64,000 nucleotides of DNA from DATKAS01 sp963773315 (GTDB lineage: Bacteria > Actinomycetota > Acidimicrobiia > Acidimicrobiales > DATKAS01): assembly GCA_963773315.1 (NCBI GenBank), contig CAVZAF010000001.1, positions 1 through 64,000 of the forward strand, read 5' to 3'. The translations under genes and the position numbers were made by a program. Below, in pieces: positions 23,169-31,154 of this stretch. Under the pieces are notes generated by a model. It saw nothing but the letters and a program-made list of their open reading frames with translations. It was not told the origin of the DNA and made no database searches. Positions within the stretch are counted from its first letter, which is position 1. The number at the start of each line of letters is the position of its first letter.

Positions 23169-23369
23169 TCATTGGCGCAACCCCATCGCCTCCCAGCGAC
23201 CCTGCCGGCCGGCTCCGACGTCGAACTCGACCTCAACGCCGGACGGGATCGACCGAGTGCCGTCAGCGATCTGCGTGCAATGGAAGAAGTAGCGGATGCC
23301 CGTCGAAGAGTCCTCGACCGAGCCATAGCCCTTGGCCTCGTCGAAGTCCACGACCACTCCCCGGGGCAT
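23169..23369 (-). CDS. Cold-shock domain protein
   Basis: 66 residues, intact. RNP1-like KGYGSVED and RNP2-like YFFHCTQI mark a single OB-fold that binds single-stranded nucleic acid, with GVVVDFDEAKGYG at the start. The second motif has a cysteine where many cold-shock proteins have VHF. It sits 12 bases after hisG and may be in the same transcript. Confidence 0.85.
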   Translation of the reverse strand: MPRGVVVDFDEAKGYGSVEDSSTGIRYFFHCTQIADGTRSIPSGVEVEFDVGAGRQGRWEAMGLRQ

Positions 23370-23381
23370 CGGCGCAGTCTG

Positions 23382-24260
23382 TCAGTGGACGATCTTGGAG
23401 ATCGGCAGCTCGATGAGATCGGTCGCGCCCGCGTCCTTCAGCATCGGGATGAGCACGTTGATCGTCGCCTTCGGCACGACGGTCTCGACCGCGTAGCCGC
23501 CCTCGTTCCCGAACAGGCGCGAGATCGTCGGCGACTTCATCGAAGGCACGAGCGCGATGACGCGCTCGAACGCCTCGTCGCTCACGTTGAGCTTGAGCAG
23601 CACCCGACCGCGGGCCTCGAGGGCGCCCGCGAGCAACGTGTGGAGCTGCCCCATCGCATGCCTCTTGGCGGGATCGTCATAGGCGACCGGGTTCGCGATC
23701 AGCTCGGTGTGCGACGTCAGGATCGAGTCGATGATCTTCAGGCCCGCGGCCTTGAGCGCTCGGCCCGTCTCGGTGATCTCGACGATGCAGTCGGCGATCT
23801 CGGGCACCTTCGCCTCGGTCGCGCCGTACGACAGGCGGATGTCGGCGTCGATGCCCTTCTTCTCGAAGAACCGTCGGGTGATGCCCGGATACTCGGTCGA
23901 TATCCGCAAACCCTGCGGCAGGTCTTCGACCCGCTCGATCGGAGAGTCCGCGCCGATGGCGACGACCACTCGGACGGGACGCGCGCTTGCCTTCGAGTAC
24001 TCGAGCTCACCGAGCGACACCACCTCGGCTCCCGTCTCCTCGATCCAGTCGCGCCCGGTCACGCCGAGGTCGAACATCCCCTCCGCGACGTAGAGCGGGA
24101 TCTCCTGCGGGCGCAGGATGCGGACCTCGTCGACGCGCGGGTCGTCGATCGACCCGCGGTAGTCGACATCAGACGACCGCGACACGGCGAGGTCGGCGGC
24201 TTCGAACAAGTCCAGCGTGGCCCGTTCGAGCGAGCCCTTCGGCAAGACGACGCGCAGCAT
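23382..24260 (-). CDS. hisG: ATP phosphoribosyltransferase, long form
   Basis: First enzyme of histidine synthesis: joins ATP and PRPP. Intact, 292 residues. MLRVVLPKGSLERATLDLF begins domain I; the PRPP loop follows ETGRAL. The C-terminal regulatory domain (KSPTISRLFGNEGGYAVETV to the end) shows the long, histidine-inhibited form that does not need HisZ. It is at the end of the riboflavin genes, nine bases after ribH. No other his gene is in the window, so hisG here is separated from the pathway, a layout known in other actinobacteria. Confidence 0.95.
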   Translation of the reverse strand: MLRVVLPKGSLERATLDLFEAADLAVSRSSDVDYRGSIDDPRVDEVRILRPQEIPLYVAEGMFDLGVTGRDWIEETGAEVVSLGELEYSKASARPVRVVVAIGADSPIERVEDLPQGLRISTEYPGITRRFFEKKGIDADIRLSYGATEAKVPEIADCIVEITETGRALKAAGLKIIDSILTSHTELIANPVAYDDPAKRHAMGQLHTLLAGALEARGRVLLKLNVSDEAFERVIALVPSMKSPTISRLFGNEGGYAVETVVPKATINVLIPMLKDAGATDLIELPISKIVH

Positions 24261-24269
24261 GCGGGCCCG

Positions 24270-24744
24270 TCACTCGCCCTTCGGCAGCTGCCGGAGCAGG
24301 TCGGCCAGCTCGATCGCAGTGGATGCGGCCTCGAAGCCCTTGTTGCCCGCCTTCGTGCCGGCGCGCTCGATCGCCTGCTCGATCGTGTCGGTGGTCAGCA
24401 CGCCGAAGACGACCGGCACGCCGGTGTCGAGACCGGCACGGGCGATGCCCGAAGCGGCCTCACCGGCAACGTGCTCGTAGTGCCCGGTGGCTCCGCGGAT
24501 CACCGCACCGAGCGTGATGATCGCGTCGTACTCGCCCGAGCTCGCGAGGCGCTTCGCAACGAGCGGCAGCTCGAACGCGCCCGGCACCCACACGACCGTG
24601 ATCGAAGCCTCGTCGACGCCATGGCGGACGAGCCCATCGCGTGCTCCGGCGAGCAATCGGTCGGTGATGAAGTCGTTGAACCGGGCGCACGACGACCGCG
24701 ACGCGTAGGCCGTCGCCCCGGAGCCTGCCCTCGTACGTCGTCAT
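24270..24744 (-). CDS. ribH: 6,7-dimethyl-8-ribityllumazine synthase
   Basis: Penultimate riboflavin step, forms lumazine in an icosahedral or pentameric shell. WVPGAFELPLVAKRL, GAVIRGATGHYEHVAGEA with the active-site histidine, FGVLTTDTIEQAIERAG and the KGFEAASTAIELADL end are typical. One frameshift near 24690 breaks VAVVVARFNDFITDRL. ATG 24744 overlaps the ribBA stop as ATGA. About 157 residues. Confidence 0.94.
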
Positions 24745-25994
24745 CGATTCCCTTCCGATCCGAGGGTGCCGTCGCCCAGGTCCTCGAGCAGATGGCCCAT
24801 CCGCTCACGCTTCGTGCGCAGGTAGTGGATGTTCTCAGGATTCGGGCGCACCGAGAGCGGCACCCGATCGACGATCTCGAGCCCGAACCCTTCGAGACCA
24901 CCGTACTTTGCGGGGTTGTTCGTCATCAGGCGCATTCCCGTCACACCGAGGTCGACGAGGATGTGGGCCCCGATCCCGTACTCGCGGCTGTCGACGGGCA
25001 GACCGAGCTCGGTGTTCGCATCGACGGTGTCACGGCCCTTGTCCTGAAGGCTGTACGCGCGGATCTTGTGGCCGATGCCGATGCCGCGACCCTCGTGACC
25101 GCGGAGGTACACCACGACGCCGCAGTCCTCCTCGGCGATCTTGGCCATCGCGGCGTCGAGCTGCGGCCCGCAATCACATTTGAGCGAGCCGAACACGTCG
25201 CCGGTGAGGCACTCGCTGTGCACGCGGACGAGCACGTCGTCGGTGCCCTGCACGTTGCCCCGCACGAACGCGAGGTGGGTCTCGCCGTCGAGGATCGACT
25301 CGTAGGCGACGCAGGTGAAGTCGCCCCATTCCGTCGGGATCCGCGCTTCGGCGACGCGCCGCACGAGCTTCTCGGTGCGGCGCCGGTAGCGGATCAGGTC
25401 GGCGATCGAGATCATGACCAGGTCGTGCTCGGCACAGAAGCGCTCGAGGTCGGGCACCCGCGCCATCGTCCCGTCGTCGTTCACGATCTCGCAGAGGACG
25501 CCTGCCGGGTACAGGCCCGCGAGGCGGGCAAGGTCGACCGCCGCCTCGGTGTGACCGGCTCGCTTCAGGACACCGCCCGGCCGGTAGCGCAGCGGGAAGA
25601 TGTGGCCGGGGCGAGCGAGGTCGCCAGGTCTCGTCGCAGGCTCGATGAGTGCCTTGATCGTCAGCGCGCGATCGCCGGCGGAGATGCCCGTCGTGGTGCC
25701 GTGCCGGTAGTCGACGGTGTCGGTGAACGCGGTGCGGTGCGATTCGGTGTTGTGCTCCACCATGAGGGGCAATCCGAGCTCGTCGCATCGCTCCCCGGTG
25801 AGCGGCACACAGATCACGCCTGACGTGTGTCGCACGAAGAACGCGATGCGCTCCGGCGTCGCGTACTCGGCCGCCATGATGAGGTCACCCTCGTTCTCGC
25901 GGTCCTCGTCGTCGACAACGACGACCACCTCACCGCGCCCGATGGCTGCGACGGCGTCTTCTATCGATGCGAACAGTGCGCTGCGCTGGGTCAT
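24741..25994 (-). CDS. ribBA: Bifunctional DHBP synthase / GTP cyclohydrolase II
   Basis: Makes both riboflavin precursors. Intact, 417 residues. The RibB half (1-205) has DDEDRENEGDLIMAAE and HTEAAVDLARLAGL. The RibA half (206-417) has the zinc site CLTGDVFGSLKCDCG, YLRGHEGRGIGIGHK and LGVTGMRLMTNNPAKY. All key residues of both halves are visible. ATG 25994 overlaps the ribE stop and the stop overlaps the ribH start, so translation is coupled through the cluster. Confidence 0.96.
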   Translation of the reverse strand: MTQRSALFASIEDAVAAIGRGEVVVVVDDEDRENEGDLIMAAEYATPERIAFFVRHTSGVICVPLTGERCDELGLPLMVEHNTESHRTAFTDTVDYRHGTTTGISAGDRALTIKALIEPATRPGDLARPGHIFPLRYRPGGVLKRAGHTEAAVDLARLAGLYPAGVLCEIVNDDGTMARVPDLERFCAEHDLVMISIADLIRYRRRTEKLVRRVAEARIPTEWGDFTCVAYESILDGETHLAFVRGNVQGTDDVLVRVHSECLTGDVFGSLKCDCGPQLDAAMAKIAEEDCGVVVYLRGHEGRGIGIGHKIRAYSLQDKGRDTVDANTELGLPVDSREYGIGAHILVDLGVTGMRLMTNNPAKYGGLEGFGLEIVDRVPLSVRPNPENIHYLRTKRERMGHLLEDLGDGTLGSEGNR

Positions 25995-26624
25995 GACTCC
26001 GTCCTTACCGTCTGCGCCGCGGTTTGCGTCGCTGCCGTCTGCGCCGCGGTCTGCGTCGCTGTGTGAGCGTCGAGCAAGCGCTCGACGTACTTCGCCACCA
26101 CGTCGACCTCGAGGTTCACGCGGGCTCCGACGCCCTTGGTGCCGAGGGTCGTCACCGCGGCGGTGTGGGGGATGACGGCAACGGTGAAGCCGTCGGCAGT
26201 CGGTTGGACGACGGTCAGGCTGATGCCGTCCACGGTGATCGAGCCCTTCTCGACGAGGTAGCGCAGCAGGCCGGCCGGAGCAGTGACTCGCAGGTCAGGG
26301 GCTGCTTCGACGATCGTTCCCACCGCGTCGACGTGGCCCTGCACGAGGTGACCCCCGAGCCGATCCTCGAGCCGGACTGGCCGCTCGAGGTTGACCGGGT
26401 CACCGGGCCGCAGATCCCCGAGATTGGTGCGGTCGAGCGTCTCGTCGGTGACGTCGGCCTCCCACCATCCGTCGCCGAGCGTCGATGACCGTCAGGCAGC
26501 AGCCATTCACCGAGGTCGAATCGCCGATCCGGGCGCTTTCGAGGACGGTGCGCGCACCGATGCGGAGCCGGTCGCCCTCGAGCGAGATCACGTGCCCGAG
26601 CTCTTCAACGATCCCGGTGAACAT
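25991..26624 (-). CDS. ribE: Riboflavin synthase, alpha subunit
   Basis: Dismutates two lumazines to riboflavin. The N-terminal barrel starts MFTGIVEELGHV with the SVNGCCLTV segment. The second barrel has HLMQGHVDAVGTI and VEKGSITVDGISLTV. One or more frameshifts between 26445 and 26350 break the linker. The C-terminus is extended by a repeated threonine/alanine/glutamine tail, HTATQTAAQTAATQ and on, encoded by two copies of a 27-base unit. ATG 26624 overlaps the ribD stop as TGATG. About 210 residues. Confidence 0.93.
26008..26061. repeat. 27-base tandem repeat in ribE
   Basis: Two head-to-tail copies (26008-26034 and 26035-26061) of a unit beginning CCGTCTGCGCCGCGGT, differing at one base. 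They encode the nine-residue unit TAAQTAATQ in the ribE tail and keep the reading frame. Confidence 0.9.
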
Positions 26625-27634
26625 CAGGCGGGCTCCATCTGTCTGGGTTCGAGCTCGAGGCGGAGGTCGTCACCGAGGCGATCGACCGAGATCAGGCGCC
26701 CGCGCCAGATGTCGTCGATGGTCTGCGCGCCAGGTCCGGTGAAGAGCGGGCGGCCGTCGTCGCCGCCGAACAGAGCAGGCGCGACGTACAGGACGTATCG
26801 ATCGACGAGGCCAGCGCGGTGGAACGCGGCCGCAACGGTGGCGCCGCCCTCGACCATCGCCTGCACGATGCCTCGGCGACCGAGCTCGTCGAGCACGACG
26901 TCGAGGTCGCCCTGCATCTCGACCGCGGGCTGCACCTTCGCGCCTGCGGGCGCGTGCCCGAGCACTACACGCATCGGGTCGGGACCTTCGACGTGCCGCA
27001 CGGTCAGCGACGGGTCGTCGGCCGCGCACGGTGCCCGCACCCACGATGACTGCATCACTCTCGGCGCCGCAGCCGATGCGCGTCGCGCCGCGCGGCGTCG
27101 CCCGTGATCCATTGGCTGGTGCCGTCGGGAGCGGCGGTGCGACCGTCGAGGCTGCCCGCCAGCTTCAGGACGACGTACGGGCTTGCCGGTGAGCCGGTGC
27201 TTCAGGTATGGCGCGAGCTGCGCCCGCACCTCGTCGGCGCATGCGCCGGTGATGACTTCGATCCCCGCAGCACGAAGCCGGGCGATGCCCTCGCCGCGCA
27301 CGTGCGGGTCGGGGTCCTCGATGCCGACGACGACACGCGCGACGCCCGCAGCGACGATCGCGTCGACACAGGGCGGCGTGCGGCCGTGATGCGAGCACGG
27401 CTCGAGGGTCGAAGCAAGCGTTGCGCCGCGGGCGGCCTGCGCCTGCCGACCGCAAGGCGACGACCTCGGCGTGTGGGCCGCCCGGGGGCTCGGTCGCGCC
27501 TTCGAAGATCTCGCCGCCCGCGGCCTGGATCGCGCAGCCCACCCACGGGTTCGGTGAGGTGCGAGTGCGAGCGGTCGCGGCAAGAGCTCGATCGCTCGCT
27601 GCATCAGCTGCTCGTCGCTGGCTCTCGTGGTCAC
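26624..27634 (-). CDS. ribD: Bifunctional pyrimidine deaminase / reductase
   Basis: Second and third riboflavin steps. The deaminase half shows TSPNPWVGCAIQAAGGEIFE, PPGGPHAEVVAL and LEPCSHHGRTPPC, which supply the zinc histidine and cysteines. The reductase half has HVEGPDPMRVVLGH and MVEGGATVAAAFHRAGLVD. At least five frameshifts occur (near 27560, 27430, 27130, 27040). The GTG at 27634 has a GAGGA ribosome site three bases before it (27638-27643), which is buried in a hairpin. About 336 residues. First gene of the riboflavin cluster. Confidence 0.9.
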   Translation of the reverse strand: MTTRASDEQLMQRAIELLPRPLALAPHRTRGWAARSRPRAARSSKARPSPRAAHTPRSSPCGRQAQAARGATLASTLEPCSHHGRTPPCVDAIVAAGVARVVVGIEDPDPHVRGEGIARLRAAGIEVITGACADEVRAQLAPYLKHRLTGKPVRRPEAGGQPRRSHRRSRRHQPMDHGRRRAARRASAAAPRVMQSSWVRAPCAADDPSLTVRHVEGPDPMRVVLGHAPAGAKVQPAVEMQGDLDVVLDELGRRGIVQAMVEGGATVAAAFHRAGLVDRYVLYVAPALFGGDDGRPLFTGPGAQTIDDIWRGRLISVDRLGDDLRLELEPRQMEPA

Positions 27635-27637
27635 GTC

Positions 27638-27671
27638 GTCCTCGTTCGCCGAACTTCTCGTTCGCGAGGAC
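27638..27671 (-). promoter_or_regulatory. Hairpin covering the ribD ribosome site
   Basis: On the transcript GTCCTCG (27671-27665) can pair with CGAGGAC (27644-27638) around a 20-base loop. The second arm holds the GAGGA ribosome site of ribD. This is the expected sequestering element for a translation-controlling riboswitch and lies downstream of the FMN aptamer. Confidence 0.65.
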
Positions 27672-27717
27672 GCAGGCACCGACGGCCGGAGCGCGTCCGG
27701 TCGTCAGAGCCGCTCCC

Positions 27718-27878
27718 TCGCTCCCATCCGGACTCACCGCGTCGCCGTGCCGGAGCACGACGAGGCGGAACACCGTCGGCCCTGGGATTCCACCAGGTCG
27801 GCCAACGGCCCGAAGGCCGAAGGTTCGCGGGCTCTCACCGCCGGTCAGGACTCACACCCATACCCCGCGAGGGGGTGG
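27718..27878 (-). promoter_or_regulatory. FMN riboswitch (RFN element)
   Basis: The minus strand carries the conserved pieces in order: ACCGGCGGTGAGAGCCCGCG (27845-27826), GACCTGGTGGAATCCCAGG (27799-27781), GGCCGACGGTG, and GTGAGTCCGGATGGGAG (27737-27721). These match the RFN consensus of P2/P3, P4/P5 and P6. It lies 84 bases upstream of ribD. No U-run terminator follows, so control is probably of translation through 27638-27671. Confidence 0.93.
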
Positions 27879-27912
27879 CATTCGTTCGGTTGTGACGTTC
27901 TTTCCTGCTGGG

Positions 27913-27942
27913 AGTGTAAACACCGACTGGTCGCGCTGGCAA
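27913..27942 (-). promoter_or_regulatory. Promoter of the riboflavin genes
   Basis: -35 TTGCCA (27937-27942), 18-base spacer, -10 TACACT (27913-27918), 35 bases upstream of the aptamer. The spacing puts the start of transcription near 27906. Confidence 0.6.
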
Positions 27943-28051
27943 CGCTCGGAGAAGAAACGACCGATTCCCTCGTCCTTCCTCGTCGCCGGCCTCCGCGAGC
28001 TTTGGCCGGCTCCTGCTCGCTGACGCTCGACAATCGGTGCTTCGCGCACCC

Positions 28052-28072
28052 GGGCGGCGCACTGCGCCGCCC
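28052..28072. terminator. GC-rich hairpin after mogA
   Basis: GGGCGGCGCA and TGCGCCGCCC form a near-perfect palindrome with one central base. It lies seven bases past the mogA stop. Neither side has a T run, so it may act as a pause or factor-dependent end, or just protect the mRNA. The stretch 27943-28051 holds no gene that I can support. Confidence 0.45.
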
Positions 28073-28078
28073 TTGGCG

Positions 28079-28564
28079 TCAGTGGCTCGTCGGCGCTCCG
28101 ATGAGCAGGCTCAGGGCGTGCGGGAGCACGTCGAGGACGGCCTCGAGGCACTCGACCGCGCCCGACGGAGAGCCCGGCGTGTTGAGCACCAGCGCCTTGC
28201 CGCGGGTGCCCGCGGTCGCGCGCGACAGCCTGCCGAGCGGGCTGACGAGTCGCATCGCCTCGGCGAGTCCCGGAGCCTCGCGGTCGAGGATGTCCTTGGT
28301 GCCTTCGGGCGTCTCGTCGCGAGCCGTGAACCCGGTGCCGCCGGTCGTCACGACGAGCCCGGCGAATCGAAAGGTCATCGCTTCGAGAGCGCCGCCGACC
28401 GCCGACCGTCCGTCCTCGCTCACGCGATGCTCGACCACTGCGTACCCCTCGGCGGTGAGCCGCTCGACGAGCGCAAGGCCCGAGCGGTCCTCCCTGGTGC
28501 CCGCGACCACGCCGTCAGACACCGTCAGCACCTTCGCTTCGAGGCCGTCACCCGATTCGCTCAC
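28079..28564 (-). CDS. mogA: Molybdopterin adenylyltransferase
   Basis: Activates molybdopterin with AMP before molybdenum insertion. Intact, 161 residues. The MoaB/Mog fold shows VLTVSDGVVAGTREDRSG, LVVTTGGTGFTARDETPEG and the GKALVLNTPGSPSGAVECL region; TTGGTG and the aspartate of RDETPE are the nucleotide and substrate sites. It may instead be MoaB-like; sequence alone does not separate them. No other molybdenum cofactor gene lies near. It sits between rsmB and the riboflavin operon, where rpe is common in related genomes. Confidence 0.9.
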   Translation of the reverse strand: MSESGDGLEAKVLTVSDGVVAGTREDRSGLALVERLTAEGYAVVEHRVSEDGRSAVGGALEAMTFRFAGLVVTTGGTGFTARDETPEGTKDILDREAPGLAEAMRLVSPLGRLSRATAGTRGKALVLNTPGSPSGAVECLEAVLDVLPHALSLLIGAPTSH

Positions 28565-28576
28565 AGCGCGAGTGTG

Positions 28577-29695
28577 TCAGCCACGGCGGAGGCGCAGCAC
28601 GAACATCCCGTCGGTGTCCGCATCTTGGGGCAGCAGCAGCCCACCTCGCCCATGATCGCGCCACGGCGGGCCGGGCGGATCGAGCGGTTCGAAGTGGGGA
28701 TGCGCGGATCGGAGGTGCTCGTCGACGCCGAGCGTCTCGTCGGCAGCCAGCGTGCACACGCCGTACACGAGGACTCCCCCTGGCGCGACGAGCTGCACCG
28801 CCGCGTCGACCAGCTCGGTCTGGAGTGTGGCGAGGCGAGCGACGTCCTCGGGCTGGACGCGCCATCGAGCGTCGGGGCGACGGCGCAACACGCCCAGGCC
28901 GGAGCACGGAGCATCGACGAGCACCCGGTCGAACCCGCCGGCGCGACACGGCAGGTGCCGCGCGTCGGCCACGATGAGGAGGAGGGGGGACTCGAGCGAC
29001 TCGACGTTCGTCGACCATCGTCCGCACTCGGCTCTCGCGCACGTCGGACGCGACGACCAGCGCACCTGTCGCAGCAAGTCGAGTCGCCTTGCCGCCGGGC
29101 GCCGCGCACACGTCAGCGACTCGCATCGCGGGCCCCGCCTCGACGAGGTCTGCGAGCCACTCGGACGCCTCGTCCTGGATGTAGCCGTCGTCGCGCATGC
29201 GGACCCGCGGCAGCGCGGTTCATGTGCTCGAGCGCGGCGTACCCGTCGTCGCGCCCGAGGTCGCTGACGAGTCGATCGATGATCCAGTCGGGATAGCTCA
29301 GGCGGCTCGCGTCGTCCGGGATGTCGGTCGGCGCCGCCGCCACCTTGCGCAGCATCGCGTTGACGAACGCGCGTGAGTACGGCGGTGCGGTGCTGACCGT
29401 TGCGTCGACGGCTGCATGCGGCGCGCGTGCCGAGGTACGCGAGCTGGTACGCCCCGAGACGCAATGCCATGCGCACGGGCAAGTCAGGCGGCTTTGCGAC
29501 GAACCGGTCGATCAGCCAGTCGCACGCGCGCCGCATGCGCAACGTGCCGTAGACGAGCTCCGTCGCGAACGCTCGGTCGCGGTCGGAGAGGTCGCCACGC
29601 GAAAGCGCGGCCGGCAGTGCGAGGTTCGCGTAGGCACCGTCACGCTCGATGTGCACGAGCGCTTCGAGCGCGACCGCCCGCGGGAGGTCGGTCAC
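28577..29695 (-). CDS. rsmB: 16S rRNA m5C967 methyltransferase
   Basis: Methylates C967 of 16S rRNA. The NusB-like RNA-binding domain is N-terminal (ALEALVHIERDGAYANLAL, YGTLRMRRACDWLIDRFV). The methylase domain has the SAM loop VCAAPGGKATRLAA, the catalytic cysteines in VDAPCSGLGVLRRRPD and in YGVCTLAADET. GTG 29695 overlaps the fmt stop as GTGA. Shifts near 29410, 29190 and 29030. About 373 residues; some actinobacterial versions are longer at the N-terminus. Confidence 0.91.
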   Translation of the reverse strand: MTDLPRAVALEALVHIERDGAYANLALPAALSRGDLSDRDRAFATELVYGTLRMRRACDWLIDRFVAKPPDLPVRMALRLGAYQLAYLGTRAACSRRRNGQHRTAVLTRVRQRDAAQGGGGADRHPGRREPPELSRLDHRSTRQRPRARRRVRRARAHEPRCRGSACATTATSRTRRPSGSQTSSRRGPRCESLTCARRPAARRLDLLRQVRWSSRPTCARAECGRWSTNVESLESPLLLIVADARHLPCRAGGFDRVLVDAPCSGLGVLRRRPDARWRVQPEDVARLATLQTELVDAAVQLVAPGGVLVYGVCTLAADETLGVDEHLRSAHPHFEPLDPPGPPWRDHGRGGLLLPQDADTDGMFVLRLRRG

Positions 29696-30582
29696 GAACC
29701 GAGCCGCTCGCCTGCCGCGAGTCGCGCGCCATTGCGCCAGGCGCGGCGTCGACGACGCTCCTGCCCTGTGGCTGCACGGCCTCGAGCACGTAGCTGCCGT
29801 CACCCGTCGCGACGACCTCGTCGCCGGCGAGCTCGCCAGGCTCACCGGCCGCTTCGACGCTCGGCACGCCGCGCATCACGAGCAGCCGGTTGCCGCGGAA
29901 CGTCGTCCATCCGCGTCCGAGACGCACCACACGTGCGATCTCGACGGCGGGGCGCGTCCAATCGATCTCGAGGTCGGCCGAGTCGATCTTCGCCGCGTAC
30001 GTCGGATCGCCGTCTTGCGGCGTGGGCGTGCCCAGCCCGTCGTGTGAGCGCGTCGACGAGGAGGCGGCTGCCGATCTCGCCGAGCTCGGCGCGAAGCTCG
30101 TCAGCGGTCACACGGTCATCCACCGCCATCCGCTCGCACGCGAAGACCGGACCAGTGTCGAGTCCCTCCTCGAGCTGCATGAGGCACACGCCCGTCTCGG
30201 TGTCACCGGCGAGGATCGCGCGCTCGACCGGCGCGGCGCCCCGCCACCGCGGCAGCAGCGAGAAGTGGACGTTGACCATCGGGACCGCGTCGAGCACGTG
30301 CGGCTTCACGAGCTGGCCGAAGGCGACGACGACCCCGAGGTCGACCGCAGCGTCGATCACGTCATCCACCTTCGTCGTCACGGGCAGCCCGAGGTCGATC
30401 GCCGTCGCCTTCACCGGGCTGGGCTCGGCGCCCCCACCGCGCGAGCGGCGTTTGTCGGCGCGGGTGACGACCACGGCGACCTCGAACCCGGCGGCGACGA
30501 GGGCGCGCAACGTGCCGGCAGCGACGGCGGGCGTGCCGAGGAAGGCGAGACGGCGGGGAGTCGCGGGAACGACAGCGGGCAC
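29692..30582 (-). CDS. fmt: Methionyl-tRNA formyltransferase
   Basis: Formylates initiator tRNA. The Rossmann formyltransferase domain starts RRLAFLGTPAVAAGTLRALV; VNVHFSLLPRWRGAAPVERA holds the catalytic asparagine and histidine, and GVCLMQLEEGLDTGPV follows. The C-terminal domain ends RNGARLAAGERLGS. A frameshift near 30035 and another near 29740 interrupt the C-terminal half. GTG at 30582 is 16 bases after the def stop. Formylation pairs with deformylation by the adjacent def. Confidence 0.93.
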
Positions 30583-30598
30583 GACGCGGCCCGTGGCG

Positions 30599-31123
30599 CT
30601 ACAGGCCCGGCCGGTGCTCCGGCGACGCGTCGATCTCCTGGATGGTGCGACGACGCAGCTCCTTGAACGCCGCCTTGCGCTGGCTCTCGTCCAGGTGCTC
30701 GAGAAGGAGGATGCCGTCGAGGTGGTCGAGCTCGTGCTGGAACAGTCGAGCGAGCAGCTCGTCGGCCTCGAACGACACATCGTTGCCGTCGAGATCGACC
30801 CCGACGAGGTGGATCTCCTTCGGCCGGACGATGTCGAAGGACAGGCCCGGCACCGAGAGGCATCCCTCGTCGTAGACCCACTCGCCACGCGACTCCTTGA
30901 CGACCGGGTTGATCAGCGTGCGTGGCCCGTCGCCGATGTCGTACACGAAGAACCGCTTCTGCACACCGACCTGCGGCGCGGCCAGCCCGAGGCCGGGTGC
31001 GTCGTACATCGTCGTGAGCATGTCTTCGGCGAGCCGGGCGAGGCGGCCGTCGATCTCGGTGATCTCGGCGGCGCGCTGCTTGAGCACTGGGTCGCCGAAC
31101 ATCCGGATCGAGTACGGAGCCAT
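30599..31123 (-). CDS. def: Peptide deformylase
   Basis: Removes formyl from new proteins. Intact, 174 residues. All three motifs are present: GLGLAAPQVG, EGCLSVPG with the metal cysteine, and QHELDHLDG with the HExxH metal site. ATG at 31123 gives MAPYSIRMFGDPVL. The earlier in-frame region overlaps priA and is not supported. A TAGCCT box lies seven bases before the ATG, with TGTGAC 17 bases further, so it probably has its own leaderless promoter inside the priA tail region. Confidence 0.95.
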   Translation of the reverse strand: MAPYSIRMFGDPVLKQRAAEITEIDGRLARLAEDMLTTMYDAPGLGLAAPQVGVQKRFFVYDIGDGPRTLINPVVKESRGEWVYDEGCLSVPGLSFDIVRPKEIHLVGVDLDGNDVSFEADELLARLFQHELDHLDGILLLEHLDESQRKAAFKELRRRTIQEIDASPEHRPGL

Positions 31124-31130
31124 GGTCCCC

Positions 31131-31136
31131 AGGCTA
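31131..31136 (-). promoter_or_regulatory. Candidate -10 box for def (leaderless)
   Basis: TAGCCT, seven bases from the def ATG, on the minus strand. It matches the spacing seen at three other starts in the window. Confidence 0.45.
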
Positions 31137-31154
31137 ACGGCCGCAGCTTCGCGG

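Noticed and set aside
23112..25823. 903-residue plus-strand frame opposite hisG, ribH and ribBA
   Set aside because: Composition is rich in R, D, V and L as expected for the antisense of GC-rich genes, and the minus strand has complete enzymes with catalytic residues.
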